A stretch of DNA of 64,000 bases from contig JAFYGI010000062.1 in assembly GCA_017543265.1 (NCBI GenBank), positions 1 to 64,000 of the forward strand, in the 5' to 3' direction. A program made the position numbers and the translations under genes. A model generated the notes under the pieces. The model was not told the DNA's origin, did no database searches, and saw only the letters and a program-made list of their open reading frames with translations. Of this stretch, positions 35,618 to 45,099 are shown piece after piece. This stretch comes from Bacillota bacterium (lineage in GTDB: Bacteria > Bacillota > Clostridia > Lachnospirales > CAG-274). Positions within the stretch are counted from its first letter, which is position 1. Every line of letters starts with the position of its first letter.

Positions 35618-36520
35618 TTAAGGTCTGAAATTGTAGACAGGCTTTAAAATAGCTGTTTTTTCAATTGTGCCCGACAGGGAGCTGATAAATGTATCCATGC
35701 TTTGGTTTTCGTCCTCCCTTGATGACGGGGCAGAAAAGTTGAATGCCTCGCAGCCGAGTCCTTTGCCGACAAGACAGCCCTCACCCCTGCCAAGCAGTAT
35801 AAAAACATCCTTGTCCTTTGAGGCATCTACCGCGTTTTTACGCAGTATACCTGTATTTGTATCAAAATAGTTATGCGGTATATCATCAAAGCCTTTGGCC
35901 TTTATACCCATTTCACCAAGTACAATATCCGCGATAAGTCTTCTGTTTTGTTTGGCAAAACGCATACATATACGCAGGTTATTGTAATAATCGTTTTTTC
36001 TGTCCGTTTCGGAAAAATAATTATTGTGATTATAGCAGTATGAAACCATCATACCATAGCCGCGGCTGCCGCTGTGTACAATAAAAAATTTATTGCCATC
36101 ATCATCCGCACAAAGCTCGATAAAATGTCCTCCACCGCCCAGGGTGCCAAGACAGCGTTCAAAGCGTGTGTAGGGTTTGTCGTTTTCAAAATCAAATTTC
36201 ATCGGGCTTTCGGTATGTATATTTCTGCCGCAGGGAATATTTTCCTTTATTATATTATCAAGTTTATCGGTATCAATATCCGTATTGCCAAGCTTGGCAA
36301 CAAGTATGCCGCAGCCTATATCGCTGCCGAGCAGGTCGGGCGAGATAGTGCGGTTGGTGCGTATCGTTATGCCGCTTACGCGCTCGGGTGAAATATTACA
36401 GCCCGGCATAAGTCTGATGCGCGTGTCTTTGATGTTGTATTTGTTTATAAAAGCATCTATTGATCTTGATTTTTGTATATCTATTATATGCGTATCGGGA
36501 AATATATTTAAGTCGGGCAT
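35618..36520 (-). CDS. RtcB-family protein lacking the guanylylated histidine
   Basis: A 300-residue protein with the RtcB fold. SDIGCGI (Asp67, Cys70), GGGGHFIEL (His132), HSGSRG (His149) and HNYF (His216) match the five metal ligands known in Pyrococcus horikoshii RtcB (D95, C98, H203, H234, H329). The HGAGR segment that carries the GMP-accepting histidine is replaced by SAPSSRED near residues 263-270, and MPDxH near the N-terminus reads MPGCN. It is also shorter than ordinary RtcB (400 or more). RtcB ligases join RNA 3'-phosphate and 5'-OH ends; this one may be a non-ligase paralogue. The ATG follows AGAGGTG. Confidence 0.85.
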   Translation of the reverse strand: MPDLNIFPDTHIIDIQKSRSIDAFINKYNIKDTRIRLMPGCNISPERVSGITIRTNRTISPDLLGSDIGCGILVAKLGNTDIDTDKLDNIIKENIPCGRNIHTESPMKFDFENDKPYTRFERCLGTLGGGGHFIELCADDDGNKFFIVHSGSRGYGMMVSYCYNHNNYFSETDRKNDYYNNLRICMRFAKQNRRLIADIVLGEMGIKAKGFDDIPHNYFDTNTGILRKNAVDASKDKDVFILLGRGEGCLVGKGLGCEAFNFSAPSSREDENQSMDTFISSLSGTIEKTAILKPVYNFRP

Positions 36521-36541
36521 AAATTCACCTCTTTTAAGAAA

Positions 36542-36565
36542 AGGCCTGTCCTATCGGACAAGCCT
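36542..36565 (-). terminator. Terminator of serS
   Basis: AGGCCTGTCC pairs with GGACAAGCCT (one bulge) between the serS stop and the RtcB-like start, with T-rich sequence on both outer sides. Confidence 0.7.
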
Positions 36566-36571
36566 GTTTTT

Positions 36572-37852
36572 TTATTGCAGTTTTTCTTTTCCGCCCATGT
36601 AAGGTCTTAAAACCTCGGGAATATTGACTGTACCGTCGGCATTAAGATTGTTTTCAAGGAAAGCTATAAGCATACGCGGAGGTGCAACAACTGTGTTGTT
36701 AAGCGTGTGTGCAAAATACTTTTTGCCGTCCTGACCGTTTACCCTTATTTTAAGACGTCTTGCCTGTGCATCACCAAGGTTGGAGCAGCTGCCTACCTCG
36801 AAATACTTTTTCTGACGAGGTGACCAAGCTTCAACATCAAAGGATTTTACTTTAAGGTCTGCAAGGTCGCCGGAGCAGCATTCAAGCGTTCTTACGGGAA
36901 TATCAAGGCTTCTGAACAGGTCAACCGTGTTCTGCCAGAGCTTGTCAAACCACATCTTACTGTCCTCGGGCTTACAAACAACGATCATTTCCTGCTTTTC
37001 AAACTGGTGGATACGGTAAACACCGCGCTCCTCAATGCCGTGAGCGCCTTTTTCCTTGCGGAAGCAGGGTGAATAGCTTGTAAGAGTGTAGGGAAGCTCC
37101 GCCTCGGGAACGATAGTGTCAATAAATTTACCTATCATTGAATGCTCACTTGTACCGATAAGGAACAGATCCTCGCCCTCTATCTTATACATCATGGAAT
37201 CCATTTCGGCAAAGGACATAACGCCGGTAACAACATTGCTTCTTATCATAAAAGGCGGTACGCAGTAGGTGAAGCCGCGGTCTATCATAAAGTCACGCGC
37301 ATAGCTGATAACTGCGGAGTGAAGCCTTGCAATGTCGCCCATAAGATAGTAGAAGCCGTTGCCCGCTACCTTGCCTGCGCTTTCAAGGTCAATACCGTTG
37401 AATTTTTCCATTATTTCCGTGTGGTAGGGTATCTCAAAGTCAGGTACTACGGGTTCGCCGTACTTTGTTACCTCAACATTTTCGCTGTCATCCTTGCCGA
37501 TAGGTACGGAGGGGTCGATGATATTGGGTATTACCATCATTATTTTTCTGACTTCTTCCTGAAGCTCTGTTTCCTGCTTTTCAAGCTCCGAAAGTCTTTC
37601 TGCCTGTGCATTTACCTGTGCCTTTATTTCCTCGGCCTTGTCCTTTTCACCCTTGGCCATAAAAGCGCCTATCTGCTTGGAAAGATTTTTTCTGTTTGCT
37701 CTTAAACCGTCAGCCTCCTGTTGTGCGGCGCGAGCCTTTGCATCAAGCTCTATTACCTTATCCACAAGCTCAAGCTTGCTGTCCTGAAACTTGTTTTTTA
37801 TGTTTTGCTTTACTATTTCCGGATTTTCTCTGACAAATTTAATATCTAACAT
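36572..37852 (-). CDS. serS: Serine-tRNA ligase
   Basis: The 426-residue class II synthetase has the N-terminal tRNA-binding coiled coil (about 30-105), motif 2 (SYSPCFRKEKGAHG...YRIHQFEKQEM) and motif 3 (NNTVVAPPRMLIAFLEN). The ATG follows GGAGGA, and the stop codon of the upstream HAD gene overlaps it (ATGTTAG), indicating coupled translation. Confidence 0.97.
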   Translation of the reverse strand: MLDIKFVRENPEIVKQNIKNKFQDSKLELVDKVIELDAKARAAQQEADGLRANRKNLSKQIGAFMAKGEKDKAEEIKAQVNAQAERLSELEKQETELQEEVRKIMMVIPNIIDPSVPIGKDDSENVEVTKYGEPVVPDFEIPYHTEIMEKFNGIDLESAGKVAGNGFYYLMGDIARLHSAVISYARDFMIDRGFTYCVPPFMIRSNVVTGVMSFAEMDSMMYKIEGEDLFLIGTSEHSMIGKFIDTIVPEAELPYTLTSYSPCFRKEKGAHGIEERGVYRIHQFEKQEMIVVCKPEDSKMWFDKLWQNTVDLFRSLDIPVRTLECCSGDLADLKVKSFDVEAWSPRQKKYFEVGSCSNLGDAQARRLKIRVNGQDGKKYFAHTLNNTVVAPPRMLIAFLENNLNADGTVNIPEVLRPYMGGKEKLQ

Positions 37853-38652
37853 TGTTGTCCTCCTGTTAAAATAAATTCATTTATTATTTCCGCAACGGCA
37901 TCTTCGTTATTGGTGCCCTGCGTGATATAGTCTGCGCAGTCAAGTGCAGGCTGAATGGCATTTTTTACGGCAACTCCCAGTCCCGCTGCCTGTATCATCG
38001 GTATATCGTTTTCGTTGTCACCTACGGCAATGGTCTGTGAAACGGGTATGCCCAGATGCTCCGTAAGCTCTGTTACCGCCGTGCCCTTTGTTACATTGGG
38101 CGGATTAAACTCAAACAAATGATCGTGTGAGAAAAATGTACAGCAGTTTTCAGAGATATGCTTTGGCATATTGGCTTCAAGTTTTTTTAATATCTCGTGC
38201 TTTGCAAGTATAATGACCTTGTTTACTTTATCGGTGATATGCAGTTTAAGGTCGTTAACCACATTCGGTGTCAGTACGGAGCGCTTGCAGTATGCCTTTG
38301 TAAGCTCCGTTTCCTTATCGAGCCACAGCGCATCATGCTGATAAAGCTGTATATCCACATTATAACTTCTGCAGTAGTCTATTATATCAAGCACAAGCTG
38401 CTTTTCAAGATAATGACATATCAGCACCTTGTCGCCTTTATATATTATACCACCATTGTAGCCAATTGTATAGTCCTTAATTCCAAGTGCGTTATTAAAT
38501 TTTTCCAGACTCATATTGGAGCGGCCGCTGCATATAACAACATTGCAGCCCGCTTTTATTGCCTTTTGCACGGCGGCAATATTGTTTTTGCTGATGCTGC
38601 CGCTGTCGTTAAGCAATGTATCGTCAAGGTCCGTAAATAAAATTTTATACAT
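37846..38652 (-). CDS. HAD-superfamily phosphatase (Cof/IIB type)
   Basis: The 268-residue protein begins ILFTDLDDTLLNDSG (the DxD nucleophile motif), has the CSGR motif II, a lysine in the cap region and GDNENDIPMIQAAG (motif IV). Cof-type members dephosphorylate sugar phosphates or cofactors; the substrate is unknown. Its start overlaps the DUF4446 stop (TAATG) and its stop overlaps serS. Confidence 0.93.
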   Translation of the reverse strand: MYKILFTDLDDTLLNDSGSISKNNIAAVQKAIKAGCNVVICSGRSNMSLEKFNNALGIKDYTIGYNGGIIYKGDKVLICHYLEKQLVLDIIDYCRSYNVDIQLYQHDALWLDKETELTKAYCKRSVLTPNVVNDLKLHITDKVNKVIILAKHEILKKLEANMPKHISENCCTFFSHDHLFEFNPPNVTKGTAVTELTEHLGIPVSQTIAVGDNENDIPMIQAAGLGVAVKNAIQPALDCADYITQGTNNEDAVAEIINEFILTGGQQC

Positions 38653-39236
38653 TATCCTTTAGATGTTCCTTTTGTGTTTTTGACCCTTAAAAGCTCTCTT
38701 TTGCGCTTTTTGATGATCATTCGCTCTTTAAAAATTATATTGCTGCTGTTGTTTCTTGCAGCCTTTATAGCCTCTTTTTCTTCCTCACTTAAGGGAGTAA
38801 GACAGTCGCCGGCTATTATCTGTTTTGCGTATGTATAGCAGCCGTCACGGTAGTAAAGGCTGTTTAAAATCACGCCCGAATCGTTCTGGTCAAGCAAAGC
38901 TATCGCATAGGAAAGCTCGCCGCCTATTTCCTCCAGCGTGTTGTACTTAACGATACCGATTTTTTGTATACCGGTTTTAAGCACCCTTTTTATATCTTCT
39001 ATATCCTCAAATATACCGTCGTTTTTCTTTTTAATATCTCTGACCTCTTCAAGATATTCTGTCAGCTGCATTTCTATATTGTGGTTTTTGCTGTTGGGAC
39101 GCATAAACCGTTCAAACTTGTTTTTAAGCCTGCGTACCTCCAGCATTGCCAGCAAAAATGCAATTGTCATGACCAAGGTCAGTATAAATACTGCGGCAAC
39201 AACGGCAACGATATGGGATTCTATAAAAGCAAGCAT
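38652..39236 (-). CDS. DUF4446-family membrane protein
   Basis: The ATG at 39236 follows AAAGGTGG at 8 nt; a GTG at 39248 would use the box itself. The 194-residue protein has one N-terminal membrane segment (about 8-33), a coiled coil (about 40-85) and a conserved domain with YNTLEEIGGELSYAIALLDQNDSGVILNSLY. This family is typically found beside parB in Clostridia. Function unknown; the link suggests the chromosome or cell-division site. Confidence 0.85.
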   Translation of the reverse strand: MLAFIESHIVAVVAAVFILTLVMTIAFLLAMLEVRRLKNKFERFMRPNSKNHNIEMQLTEYLEEVRDIKKKNDGIFEDIEDIKRVLKTGIQKIGIVKYNTLEEIGGELSYAIALLDQNDSGVILNSLYYRDGCYTYAKQIIAGDCLTPLSEEEKEAIKAARNNSSNIIFKERMIIKKRKRELLRVKNTKGTSKG

Positions 39237-39266
39237 TATATGATCCACCTTTCTTTATGCGGTAAT

Positions 39267-39282
39267 TGTTTCACGTGAAACA
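39267..39282. promoter_or_regulatory. parS centromere site 2
   Basis: TGTTTCACGTGAAACA, a perfect ParB-binding palindrome, is located between parB and the DUF4446 gene, 1 bp past the parB stop codon. Confidence 0.95.
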
Positions 39283-39283
39283 T

Positions 39284-40180
39284 TTACTGCATTCTTTTCA
39301 TCATGCCGACTATACGGTCAAGTTCCTCGTCCGAATAGAATTCTATAAGTATTTTACCTTTATTGTTTTTTAGATTTTTTATATTTACCTTTGTGCCGAG
39401 TATGGATTTAAGGTCTTTTTCTATATTATGATATATTCTCGACCTTACAGGGTCTTTTATTGCGGAGCTGCGGGGTTTTTCTTCCTCTGTTGCCGCCTCG
39501 TTCACCGCCCTGACAAGCTCCTCGGTCTCTCTAACGCTTAAACCTTCCTCGATTATATGCTCGGCCGTTTCAAACTGCTTGTCATTGTCGGTTATACCGA
39601 GAAGAGCCCTGCAATGACCGCTTGAAAGCCTGTTTTCCGTAAGGAAGGTCTGTACACGCTTATCAAGGTTTAAAAGACGCATGGAGTTTGCAACTGCAGC
39701 CCTGCTTTTGCCCACCTTATCTGCGATAGCTTCCTGATTAAGGTTAAATTCCTCCGAAAACTTTTTGTATGTAAGCGCTTCTTCAAGCGGATTAAGATCC
39801 TCTCTCTGGATGTTTTCTATCAGCGCAATTTCAAGCGCTTCAAGGTCGGAAAGGTCATTTTTTACAATGACGGGTATCTCCGTTATGCCCGCCTTTCTTG
39901 CTGCCCTCCAGCGTCTTTCGCCTGCGATTATCACATAATAATCGCCAGTTTTTTTGGCTGTTATGGGCTGTATTATGCCTATTTGTTTTATGCTTTCGGC
40001 AAGCTCGTCAAGGCTGCTGTCGTCGAATGTACGGCGGGGCTGTTCCTTGTTTGGCGTTATTTTATTTATATCAACCGAGTACACCTTGTCGTTTGACGGG
40101 GTAGTGTCGGCATTGACCGTTATGTCCTCCTTGATAAGAGAACCTAAGCCGCGGCCCAGGCCTTTAGCTTTAGCTGCCAT
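39284..40180 (-). CDS. parB: Chromosome partitioning protein ParB (Spo0J)
   Basis: The 298-residue CTPase/DNA-binding protein has the N-terminal ParB domain (PNKEQPRRTFDDSSLDELAESI, GERRWRAAR), the HTH that reads parS (NQEAIADKVGKSRAAVANSMRLL) and a C-terminal dimerisation domain. The start follows AGAGGT, 5 bp after parA. It binds the three parS sites here and should spread and load condensin. Confidence 0.97.
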   Translation of the reverse strand: MAAKAKGLGRGLGSLIKEDITVNADTTPSNDKVYSVDINKITPNKEQPRRTFDDSSLDELAESIKQIGIIQPITAKKTGDYYVIIAGERRWRAARKAGITEIPVIVKNDLSDLEALEIALIENIQREDLNPLEEALTYKKFSEEFNLNQEAIADKVGKSRAAVANSMRLLNLDKRVQTFLTENRLSSGHCRALLGITDNDKQFETAEHIIEEGLSVRETEELVRAVNEAATEEEKPRSSAIKDPVRSRIYHNIEKDLKSILGTKVNIKNLKNNKGKILIEFYSDEELDRIVGMMKRMQ

Positions 40181-40185
40181 AGTTA

Positions 40186-40962
40186 TTACCTCTTTTCATG
40201 TTCTATTACTGTATCCGCCAGCAGCTCGTATGCCTCCGCACCCTTGGACTTGGGGTCATAAAGATTTATCGGCATACCGTGGCTCGGCGCTTCGCTTAAT
40301 CGTACATTACGCGGTATAATACATTTATATATCGAGTTGTCAAAAAAGTTTTTGACTTCCTCTACGACCTGAAGCGATAGATTATTTCTGCTGTCGTACA
40401 TTGTAAATACTATACCCTCTATTTCTATTTTGGCGTTGAGCTTATTTTTTACTATATTATAGGTATGTAAAAATTGTGTCAGGCCCTCCAATGCAAGAAA
40501 TTCACATTGCAGCGGTATCAAGACCGAGTCTGCGGCAACAAGGGCATTAAGTGTAAGTATATTCAATGACGGCGGACAGTCGATAATGATGTAGTCGTAT
40601 CTGTCCCTTAAAAACAGTGAATCTACCATATCCTTCAGTATGTAGTTTGGCCTGTCCAGCTCGACCAGCTCTATCTCGGCACCTGCCAGATTTATATCCG
40701 TGGGCAGTATATCCATTGCATTGAAGTATTCAACGTGCTTTTTTACCTCAAAAAAATCCGCATTGCCGGTAAGAAGATCGTAAAATGTCTTTTCACCGTT
40801 ATTTTTTTCAAGACCGAGACCTGTGGTAGTGTTGCCCTGGGGGTCGGAATCAACCACAAGCACGCTTTTGTTTTTTTGTGCAAGAAATGCCGAAAGGTTA
40901 ATGGCGGTGGTTGTTTTGCCGACGCCGCCTTTTTGGTTGGCAACTGCAATAACTCGTCCCAT
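40186..40962 (-). CDS. parA: Chromosome partitioning ATPase ParA (Soj)
   Basis: The 258-residue deviant-Walker ATPase has NQKGGVGKTTTAINL near residue 9, DSDPQGNTT and IIDCPPSLNIL. It lacks an N-terminal HTH, as in chromosomal Soj. The start follows AAGGAG. It works with ParB and ScpAB in origin segregation. Confidence 0.97.
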   Translation of the reverse strand: MGRVIAVANQKGGVGKTTTAINLSAFLAQKNKSVLVVDSDPQGNTTTGLGLEKNNGEKTFYDLLTGNADFFEVKKHVEYFNAMDILPTDINLAGAEIELVELDRPNYILKDMVDSLFLRDRYDYIIIDCPPSLNILTLNALVAADSVLIPLQCEFLALEGLTQFLHTYNIVKNKLNAKIEIEGIVFTMYDSRNNLSLQVVEEVKNFFDNSIYKCIIPRNVRLSEAPSHGMPINLYDPKSKGAEAYELLADTVIEHEKR

Positions 40963-41046
40963 AATTTTCTCCTTTGTTTTTTTAATTTTCTATTAGGGTA
41001 TCTGAATTGTATTTCAAAAATCCTTTATATAATTATAACATAAAAT

Positions 41047-41062
41047 TGTTTCACGTGAAACA
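41047..41062. promoter_or_regulatory. parS centromere site 3
   Basis: TGTTTCACGTGAAACA, a perfect palindrome, 84 bp upstream of parA. The remaining 41063-41249 interval is AT-rich; apart from the ABC promoter at its right end I see nothing in it. Confidence 0.95.
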
Positions 41063-41249
41063 TTTTTTGATTTTATTATTTAACAAAATTTTTTTACCAA
41101 ATGTATATAAATTTGTATAGTTTTGTAACACTTTTGTAACATATTAAAAATTATACAGTAAGCGAATTAAATAATCGGACGGTCATCGGCGGGTGTACCC
41201 TTTGAGTCCTATTTTTTTAACATTCTCGATAAAATTTTAATAAAACCTA

Positions 41250-41277
41250 TTGAAATTATTTGCTATTTTGGTATAAT
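41250..41277 (+). promoter_or_regulatory. Promoter of the ABC exporter operon
   Basis: TTGAAA (41250-41255) and TATAAT (41272-41277), 16-bp spacer, 41 bp before the ATG of the ATPase gene. Confidence 0.7.
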
Positions 41278-41318
41278 TATAATAGGTAGAAATGTGTACC
41301 GATAAGAAGGGAAAACTT

Positions 41319-42014
41319 ATGCTAAAGCTTGACAGTATTTACAAAAGCTACGGCAGGGCGCAGATATTGAGCGGTGCCTGCCTTGACATACAAAAGGGCG
41401 ACTGTACGGCGATAATCGGCGGCAACGGCTGCGGCAAAACTACGCTTATACAGATACTTTGCGGCGTTATAAAGGCCGACAGCGGCAGTATATTAAACGG
41501 CGGCAAGCCCGTAAACAGGGCGGATTTCAAGCGCCTTTTCGGCTATCTGCCCCAGGGCGATCCCCTTATTGACGAGCTGTCGGTAAAGGATAACCTTAAG
41601 CTGTGGTATTCGGCAATGGATATACCGTTTAAAGACGACCCGCTTATTAAAAAGCTTGGTATAGATAAATTTATAAATAAGCCCGTAAACAAGCTGTCGG
41701 GCGGTATGCGCCGCCGTGTCAGCCTTTGTGTGGCAATGACAAACAATGCACCCATCCTTGTTATGGATGAGCCAACAACGGCGCTTGATTTTGTGGCAAA
41801 GGCCGAAATATGGGAGCTTTTGAACGACTATATACAAAACGGCGGCACCCTTGTAGTGACCACACACGATTATGACGAGATAAAGCATTGCAGCCGTCTT
41901 ATGCTAATGAAAAACGGTGTATTAAAGGAAATAGACAAAAACACTCCATACGATAAAATTGTGGATGAGCTGAAGCATCGTGATATGCAGACAGGAGAGA
42001 AAAATGAAGGATAA
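41319..42014 (+). CDS. ABC transporter ATP-binding protein
   Basis: The ATG at 41319 follows AGAAGGG at 8 nt; an upstream GTG at 41292 lacks a box. The 231-residue ATPase has Walker A GGNGCGKTT, the signature LSGGMRRR, Walker B ILVMDEPT and the H-loop TTHD. It is the first gene of an operon with an anchored outer protein and two ABC-2-type permeases, so it should power an exporter or a membrane-remodelling complex. Confidence 0.93.
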   Translation: MLKLDSIYKSYGRAQILSGACLDIQKGDCTAIIGGNGCGKTTLIQILCGVIKADSGSILNGGKPVNRADFKRLFGYLPQGDPLIDELSVKDNLKLWYSAMDIPFKDDPLIKKLGIDKFINKPVNKLSGGMRRRVSLCVAMTNNAPILVMDEPTTALDFVAKAEIWELLNDYIQNGGTLVVTTHDYDEIKHCSRLMLMKNGVLKEIDKNTPYDKIVDELKHRDMQTGEKNEG

Positions 42015-43926
42015 CGATAAAAAAAGGCGCGAGGTCAGGGTCGCAAGCCGTGAGGAGCTGTTGGGACGTTCGTCATCCCACAGCCGTGAGGACGACACCC
42101 AAAGACGCAGCCGTACAAACAGCCGTGACGGACTGGAGCCTATAAGAAGGCCGTCGGAGAGCCGCAGCAGGACAGAGCGTGAGCCTGTGAGCGAGCCCGC
42201 CGCAAAAAGACGCACGCCGTCAACGGGCCAAAGACCCAAAAAGAAAAAGAAGAAAAGAATTAAACGCATATTCCGCATCGCATTGGTGCTGACGGTATTT
42301 GTGCTTTTGGCAGGACTGCTGCTTGCGGGGCTTTTCAGTCTGTTTTCGGGCAGCAAGGGCGCAGTAAGGCGTGCCTATGCCAAAACCATAAGCAGCTACC
42401 AGAAGCGTGACGACATAGTGCGCACGATACTCGGTAATGATGCCGCAAAATATATCAAAAAGGGCGACCTGTCACAAAGCTTTACCTTAAAGGTGACGGA
42501 CAACACGGCAGGCGCGTCGGATATAAGCGTAAACGGCACGCTTAACAAAAACACATCCTCAAAGACCGCGGATGCGCAGTTCGGTATTTCCTACAAGGAT
42601 GTGCCTGCGGCGCAGTTTAAAATGTACACCGACAACAAGCAGATAATGTTCTCGTCTCCCGGTGTATATGATGACTGGCTTGCCATGGACTGCGACAATA
42701 TCATGACACAGCTTTCAAATTCCGTGCTGGGTCAGGATATAGACATATCCGAGACCGACGATTTTTCGCTTAAACTTTTCAGCGGCGACGAGTCACAGGG
42801 CGAGGTGATGATGAGCCTTGCCGACGAGGTATCGCAGATATTTACAAAGGAAATGGACAATCTTTCCAAAAAAGCCGAATATACACGCATTAAGGAGAAA
42901 AAGTCCGTTATGATAGACGGCGCGGAGAAAAAATGCCGCGGCTACAGTCTCAGTATCAAGGGTGACGACCTTAAAAACAGCCTTGTAAATGTTTTAAGCA
43001 AGCTCAGAACAAGCAAAAAAGTCAAGTCATATCTTGCAAAATATGCGGAGATAGAGTACAGCAATGTATCCATCTACAGAAAGATGTTTGACAGCTCCGA
43101 CAGGCTTGTGGAGCAGTATTATCAGCACATGGACAATACGCTCGATACACTCAACAGGGCATCGTTCATAGACACAAATGCCGAGGTATACCTGTACAAG
43201 GGCGTTATTGCGGATATGGATTTCAACACCGTATACAATATAGACAGCGACCAGGTAAAGGTAAACCTGCACGGCGGTATGTACGGCGGAAGCCGTCCCT
43301 ACGAGGATGTCAGCCTTGTGCTTACGCTTGCAAGCGGCGCACAGACACTTACGGCATCCTACACGGAAAATACCGATAACTACGACAGTACCTTTGTCAA
43401 CAACCGTGCCTTTGTATTTACCAACGGCGAGAAGAACGACCTTGAATTGCAGACAAATATCACATTTGACAAAAAGACGGGCGTTATAAACGGCAGCGTT
43501 GATGTAAATACACCGAGCGGTGGCTATATAGACCTTAACGCAAACGGTACCCTTACCAAGGCCAACGGCATGACGACCATAACCGCACAGGAGATAAAGC
43601 TGGATTACAACAACGCTTTCACCCTTGTAATGGAGGGCAGCTACTCACTCAAACCGTTCAAGCAGAGAGTACAGCCGCCCGACGGCAATATTATCGAGCT
43701 TTTCAAGGCTGATGCGGCACAGATAGAGCAGATAAGAACTACTATAGGTCAAAATCTGGATAATGCGATAAACGGCCTTAACAAGGCACTTGAAAGCATC
43801 GACGGCGTGACGGTGGAAACAACGCAGGAGGGTCAGAGTGAAACGACCACAGCCTCGGAGACCACCACACAGTCGGAGGATGAAAAGGACGACGATACAA
43901 GCGACAGCGCGGAAAGCGCTGCCTGA
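42004..43926 (+). CDS. Large membrane-anchored outer protein of the ABC operon
   Basis: The ATG at 42004 follows AGGAGAG and overlaps the ATPase gene by 11 bp. The 640-residue protein has a cytoplasmic tail of about 90 residues rich in Arg, Ser and Lys (ending KKKKKKRIKRIFR), one membrane segment at about 92-116, a large outer domain rich in beta structure and an acidic Thr/Ser/Glu C-terminus. I recognise no family. The basic tail may contact nucleic acid or lipid head groups. Tight coupling to the ABC genes suggests that it is a partner or cargo of the exporter. Confidence 0.75.
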   Translation: MKDNDKKRREVRVASREELLGRSSSHSREDDTQRRSRTNSRDGLEPIRRPSESRSRTEREPVSEPAAKRRTPSTGQRPKKKKKKRIKRIFRIALVLTVFVLLAGLLLAGLFSLFSGSKGAVRRAYAKTISSYQKRDDIVRTILGNDAAKYIKKGDLSQSFTLKVTDNTAGASDISVNGTLNKNTSSKTADAQFGISYKDVPAAQFKMYTDNKQIMFSSPGVYDDWLAMDCDNIMTQLSNSVLGQDIDISETDDFSLKLFSGDESQGEVMMSLADEVSQIFTKEMDNLSKKAEYTRIKEKKSVMIDGAEKKCRGYSLSIKGDDLKNSLVNVLSKLRTSKKVKSYLAKYAEIEYSNVSIYRKMFDSSDRLVEQYYQHMDNTLDTLNRASFIDTNAEVYLYKGVIADMDFNTVYNIDSDQVKVNLHGGMYGGSRPYEDVSLVLTLASGAQTLTASYTENTDNYDSTFVNNRAFVFTNGEKNDLELQTNITFDKKTGVINGSVDVNTPSGGYIDLNANGTLTKANGMTTITAQEIKLDYNNAFTLVMEGSYSLKPFKQRVQPPDGNIIELFKADAAQIEQIRTTIGQNLDNAINGLNKALESIDGVTVETTQEGQSETTTASETTTQSEDEKDDDTSDSAESAA

Positions 43927-43944
43927 GACCAATATCAAAGGAAA

Positions 43945-45099
43945 ATGAAACTTACATTCAGACTTTTTTTACTGGAACTTAAACGTACATTAAAATTTAT
44001 GCCGCGCATACTTCTGTGTGCTGCGGCATTATTTATAGTTGCCTTTGTTTTGCTGTACTTCGGCGGCACAAAGACAGACAAGGATGCCGCAAAGGTGAAA
44101 ATAGGCTATTACGCGCCCGACGGCGACAGTTATATAAGTATGCTTATAAACATGGTCACGGAAATGGACAGCGTAAAAAGTATCTGTGTGCTTGAAAGCG
44201 CCGACAGCAAACAGGCCGTGTATGACGGCATAAAAGACGGCAGATACTACGGCGGCGTTATCTTTCCCGAAAACTATATACAGGGCATAATGGACGGCAC
44301 AAACACTCCCGCGGTGGTAGTGGTTCCCCAAGGCAGCAATACATCCGTTTTCCGCCGTCTTGTATCGGTCGGCAGCGATATGCTTGTATCGGTGCAGGCG
44401 GGCATTTATGCCGCGGCAGAGGGAAAAAGACTGTCGCGCACACAGCTTTTGGGTATCAATATGGAATACGTCAACTTTGTTATGGGCAGAAGCAGGCTTT
44501 TTGTCAAGGAAAGCTGGTCGCCCTACGGCACTCTCGATATGGCGCAGTATTACTGTGCGGCGGCTCTCAGCCTGTTTTGTATGCTTATCGGTACGGTGCT
44601 TTCGTTTATGTTTTATGACTACGGACAGGGCTTTAAAAGCTATTGCAGGCTGTGGCAGTACAACGCGGCTGTAATGTTTGTTTTAAAGCAGATTCTTGTT
44701 ACGCTGGTGATAGCGCTTTTTGCCGTGCCTGCCATGCTGCTGATAAACGAAAGAGTGCCCTTTGTGGAAATAAAATATATTGAGGCTGCGGCCGCAATAT
44801 TTATCTGCGGTCAGCTTGTGACCTGTTTTTATACGGTGTTCGGCGGAAGTGCGGTGCTTTTGCTGACGGGCTTTACTCTGGCGGGCGCCTTTTTTGCGGG
44901 CTGCTTTGTGCCCGCGGTATATCTGAGCGGTGCGGGGCTTGACAAAGTTTCGGTCTTTATGCCGATGAACACGGTGTTCAAGTGCTTTTCTTCACTCTAC
45001 TCCTACCGTGTGCCTCAGACGAACTTTGTACCGATGGCAATAGGCATTTATGCCGCTGCAGCCGCTGCGGGAATAATAAAAGGGAGGGTGAGACAATGA
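43945..45099 (+). CDS. ABC-2-type permease (first)
   Basis: The 384-residue protein has one N-terminal membrane segment (about 20-40), an outer domain of roughly 150 residues (IGYYAPDGDSYISMLINMV...) and five C-terminal membrane segments, the layout of YhgE/ABC-2 exporters. The next permease start lies within its last codons (4-bp overlap). It probably forms a heterodimer with that protein. Confidence 0.85.
   Translation: MKLTFRLFLLELKRTLKFMPRILLCAAALFIVAFVLLYFGGTKTDKDAAKVKIGYYAPDGDSYISMLINMVTEMDSVKSICVLESADSKQAVYDGIKDGRYYGGVIFPENYIQGIMDGTNTPAVVVVPQGSNTSVFRRLVSVGSDMLVSVQAGIYAAAEGKRLSRTQLLGINMEYVNFVMGRSRLFVKESWSPYGTLDMAQYYCAAALSLFCMLIGTVLSFMFYDYGQGFKSYCRLWQYNAAVMFVLKQILVTLVIALFAVPAMLLINERVPFVEIKYIEAAAAIFICGQLVTCFYTVFGGSAVLLLTGFTLAGAFFAGCFVPAVYLSGAGLDKVSVFMPMNTVFKCFSSLYSYRVPQTNFVPMAIGIYAAAAAAGIIKGRVRQ

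Noticed and set aside
34362-35618. 418-residue open frame antisense to gyrA
   Set aside because: It is wholly opposite the conserved gyrA C-terminus, has no ribosome binding site or recognisable domain and follows from gyrA codon bias.
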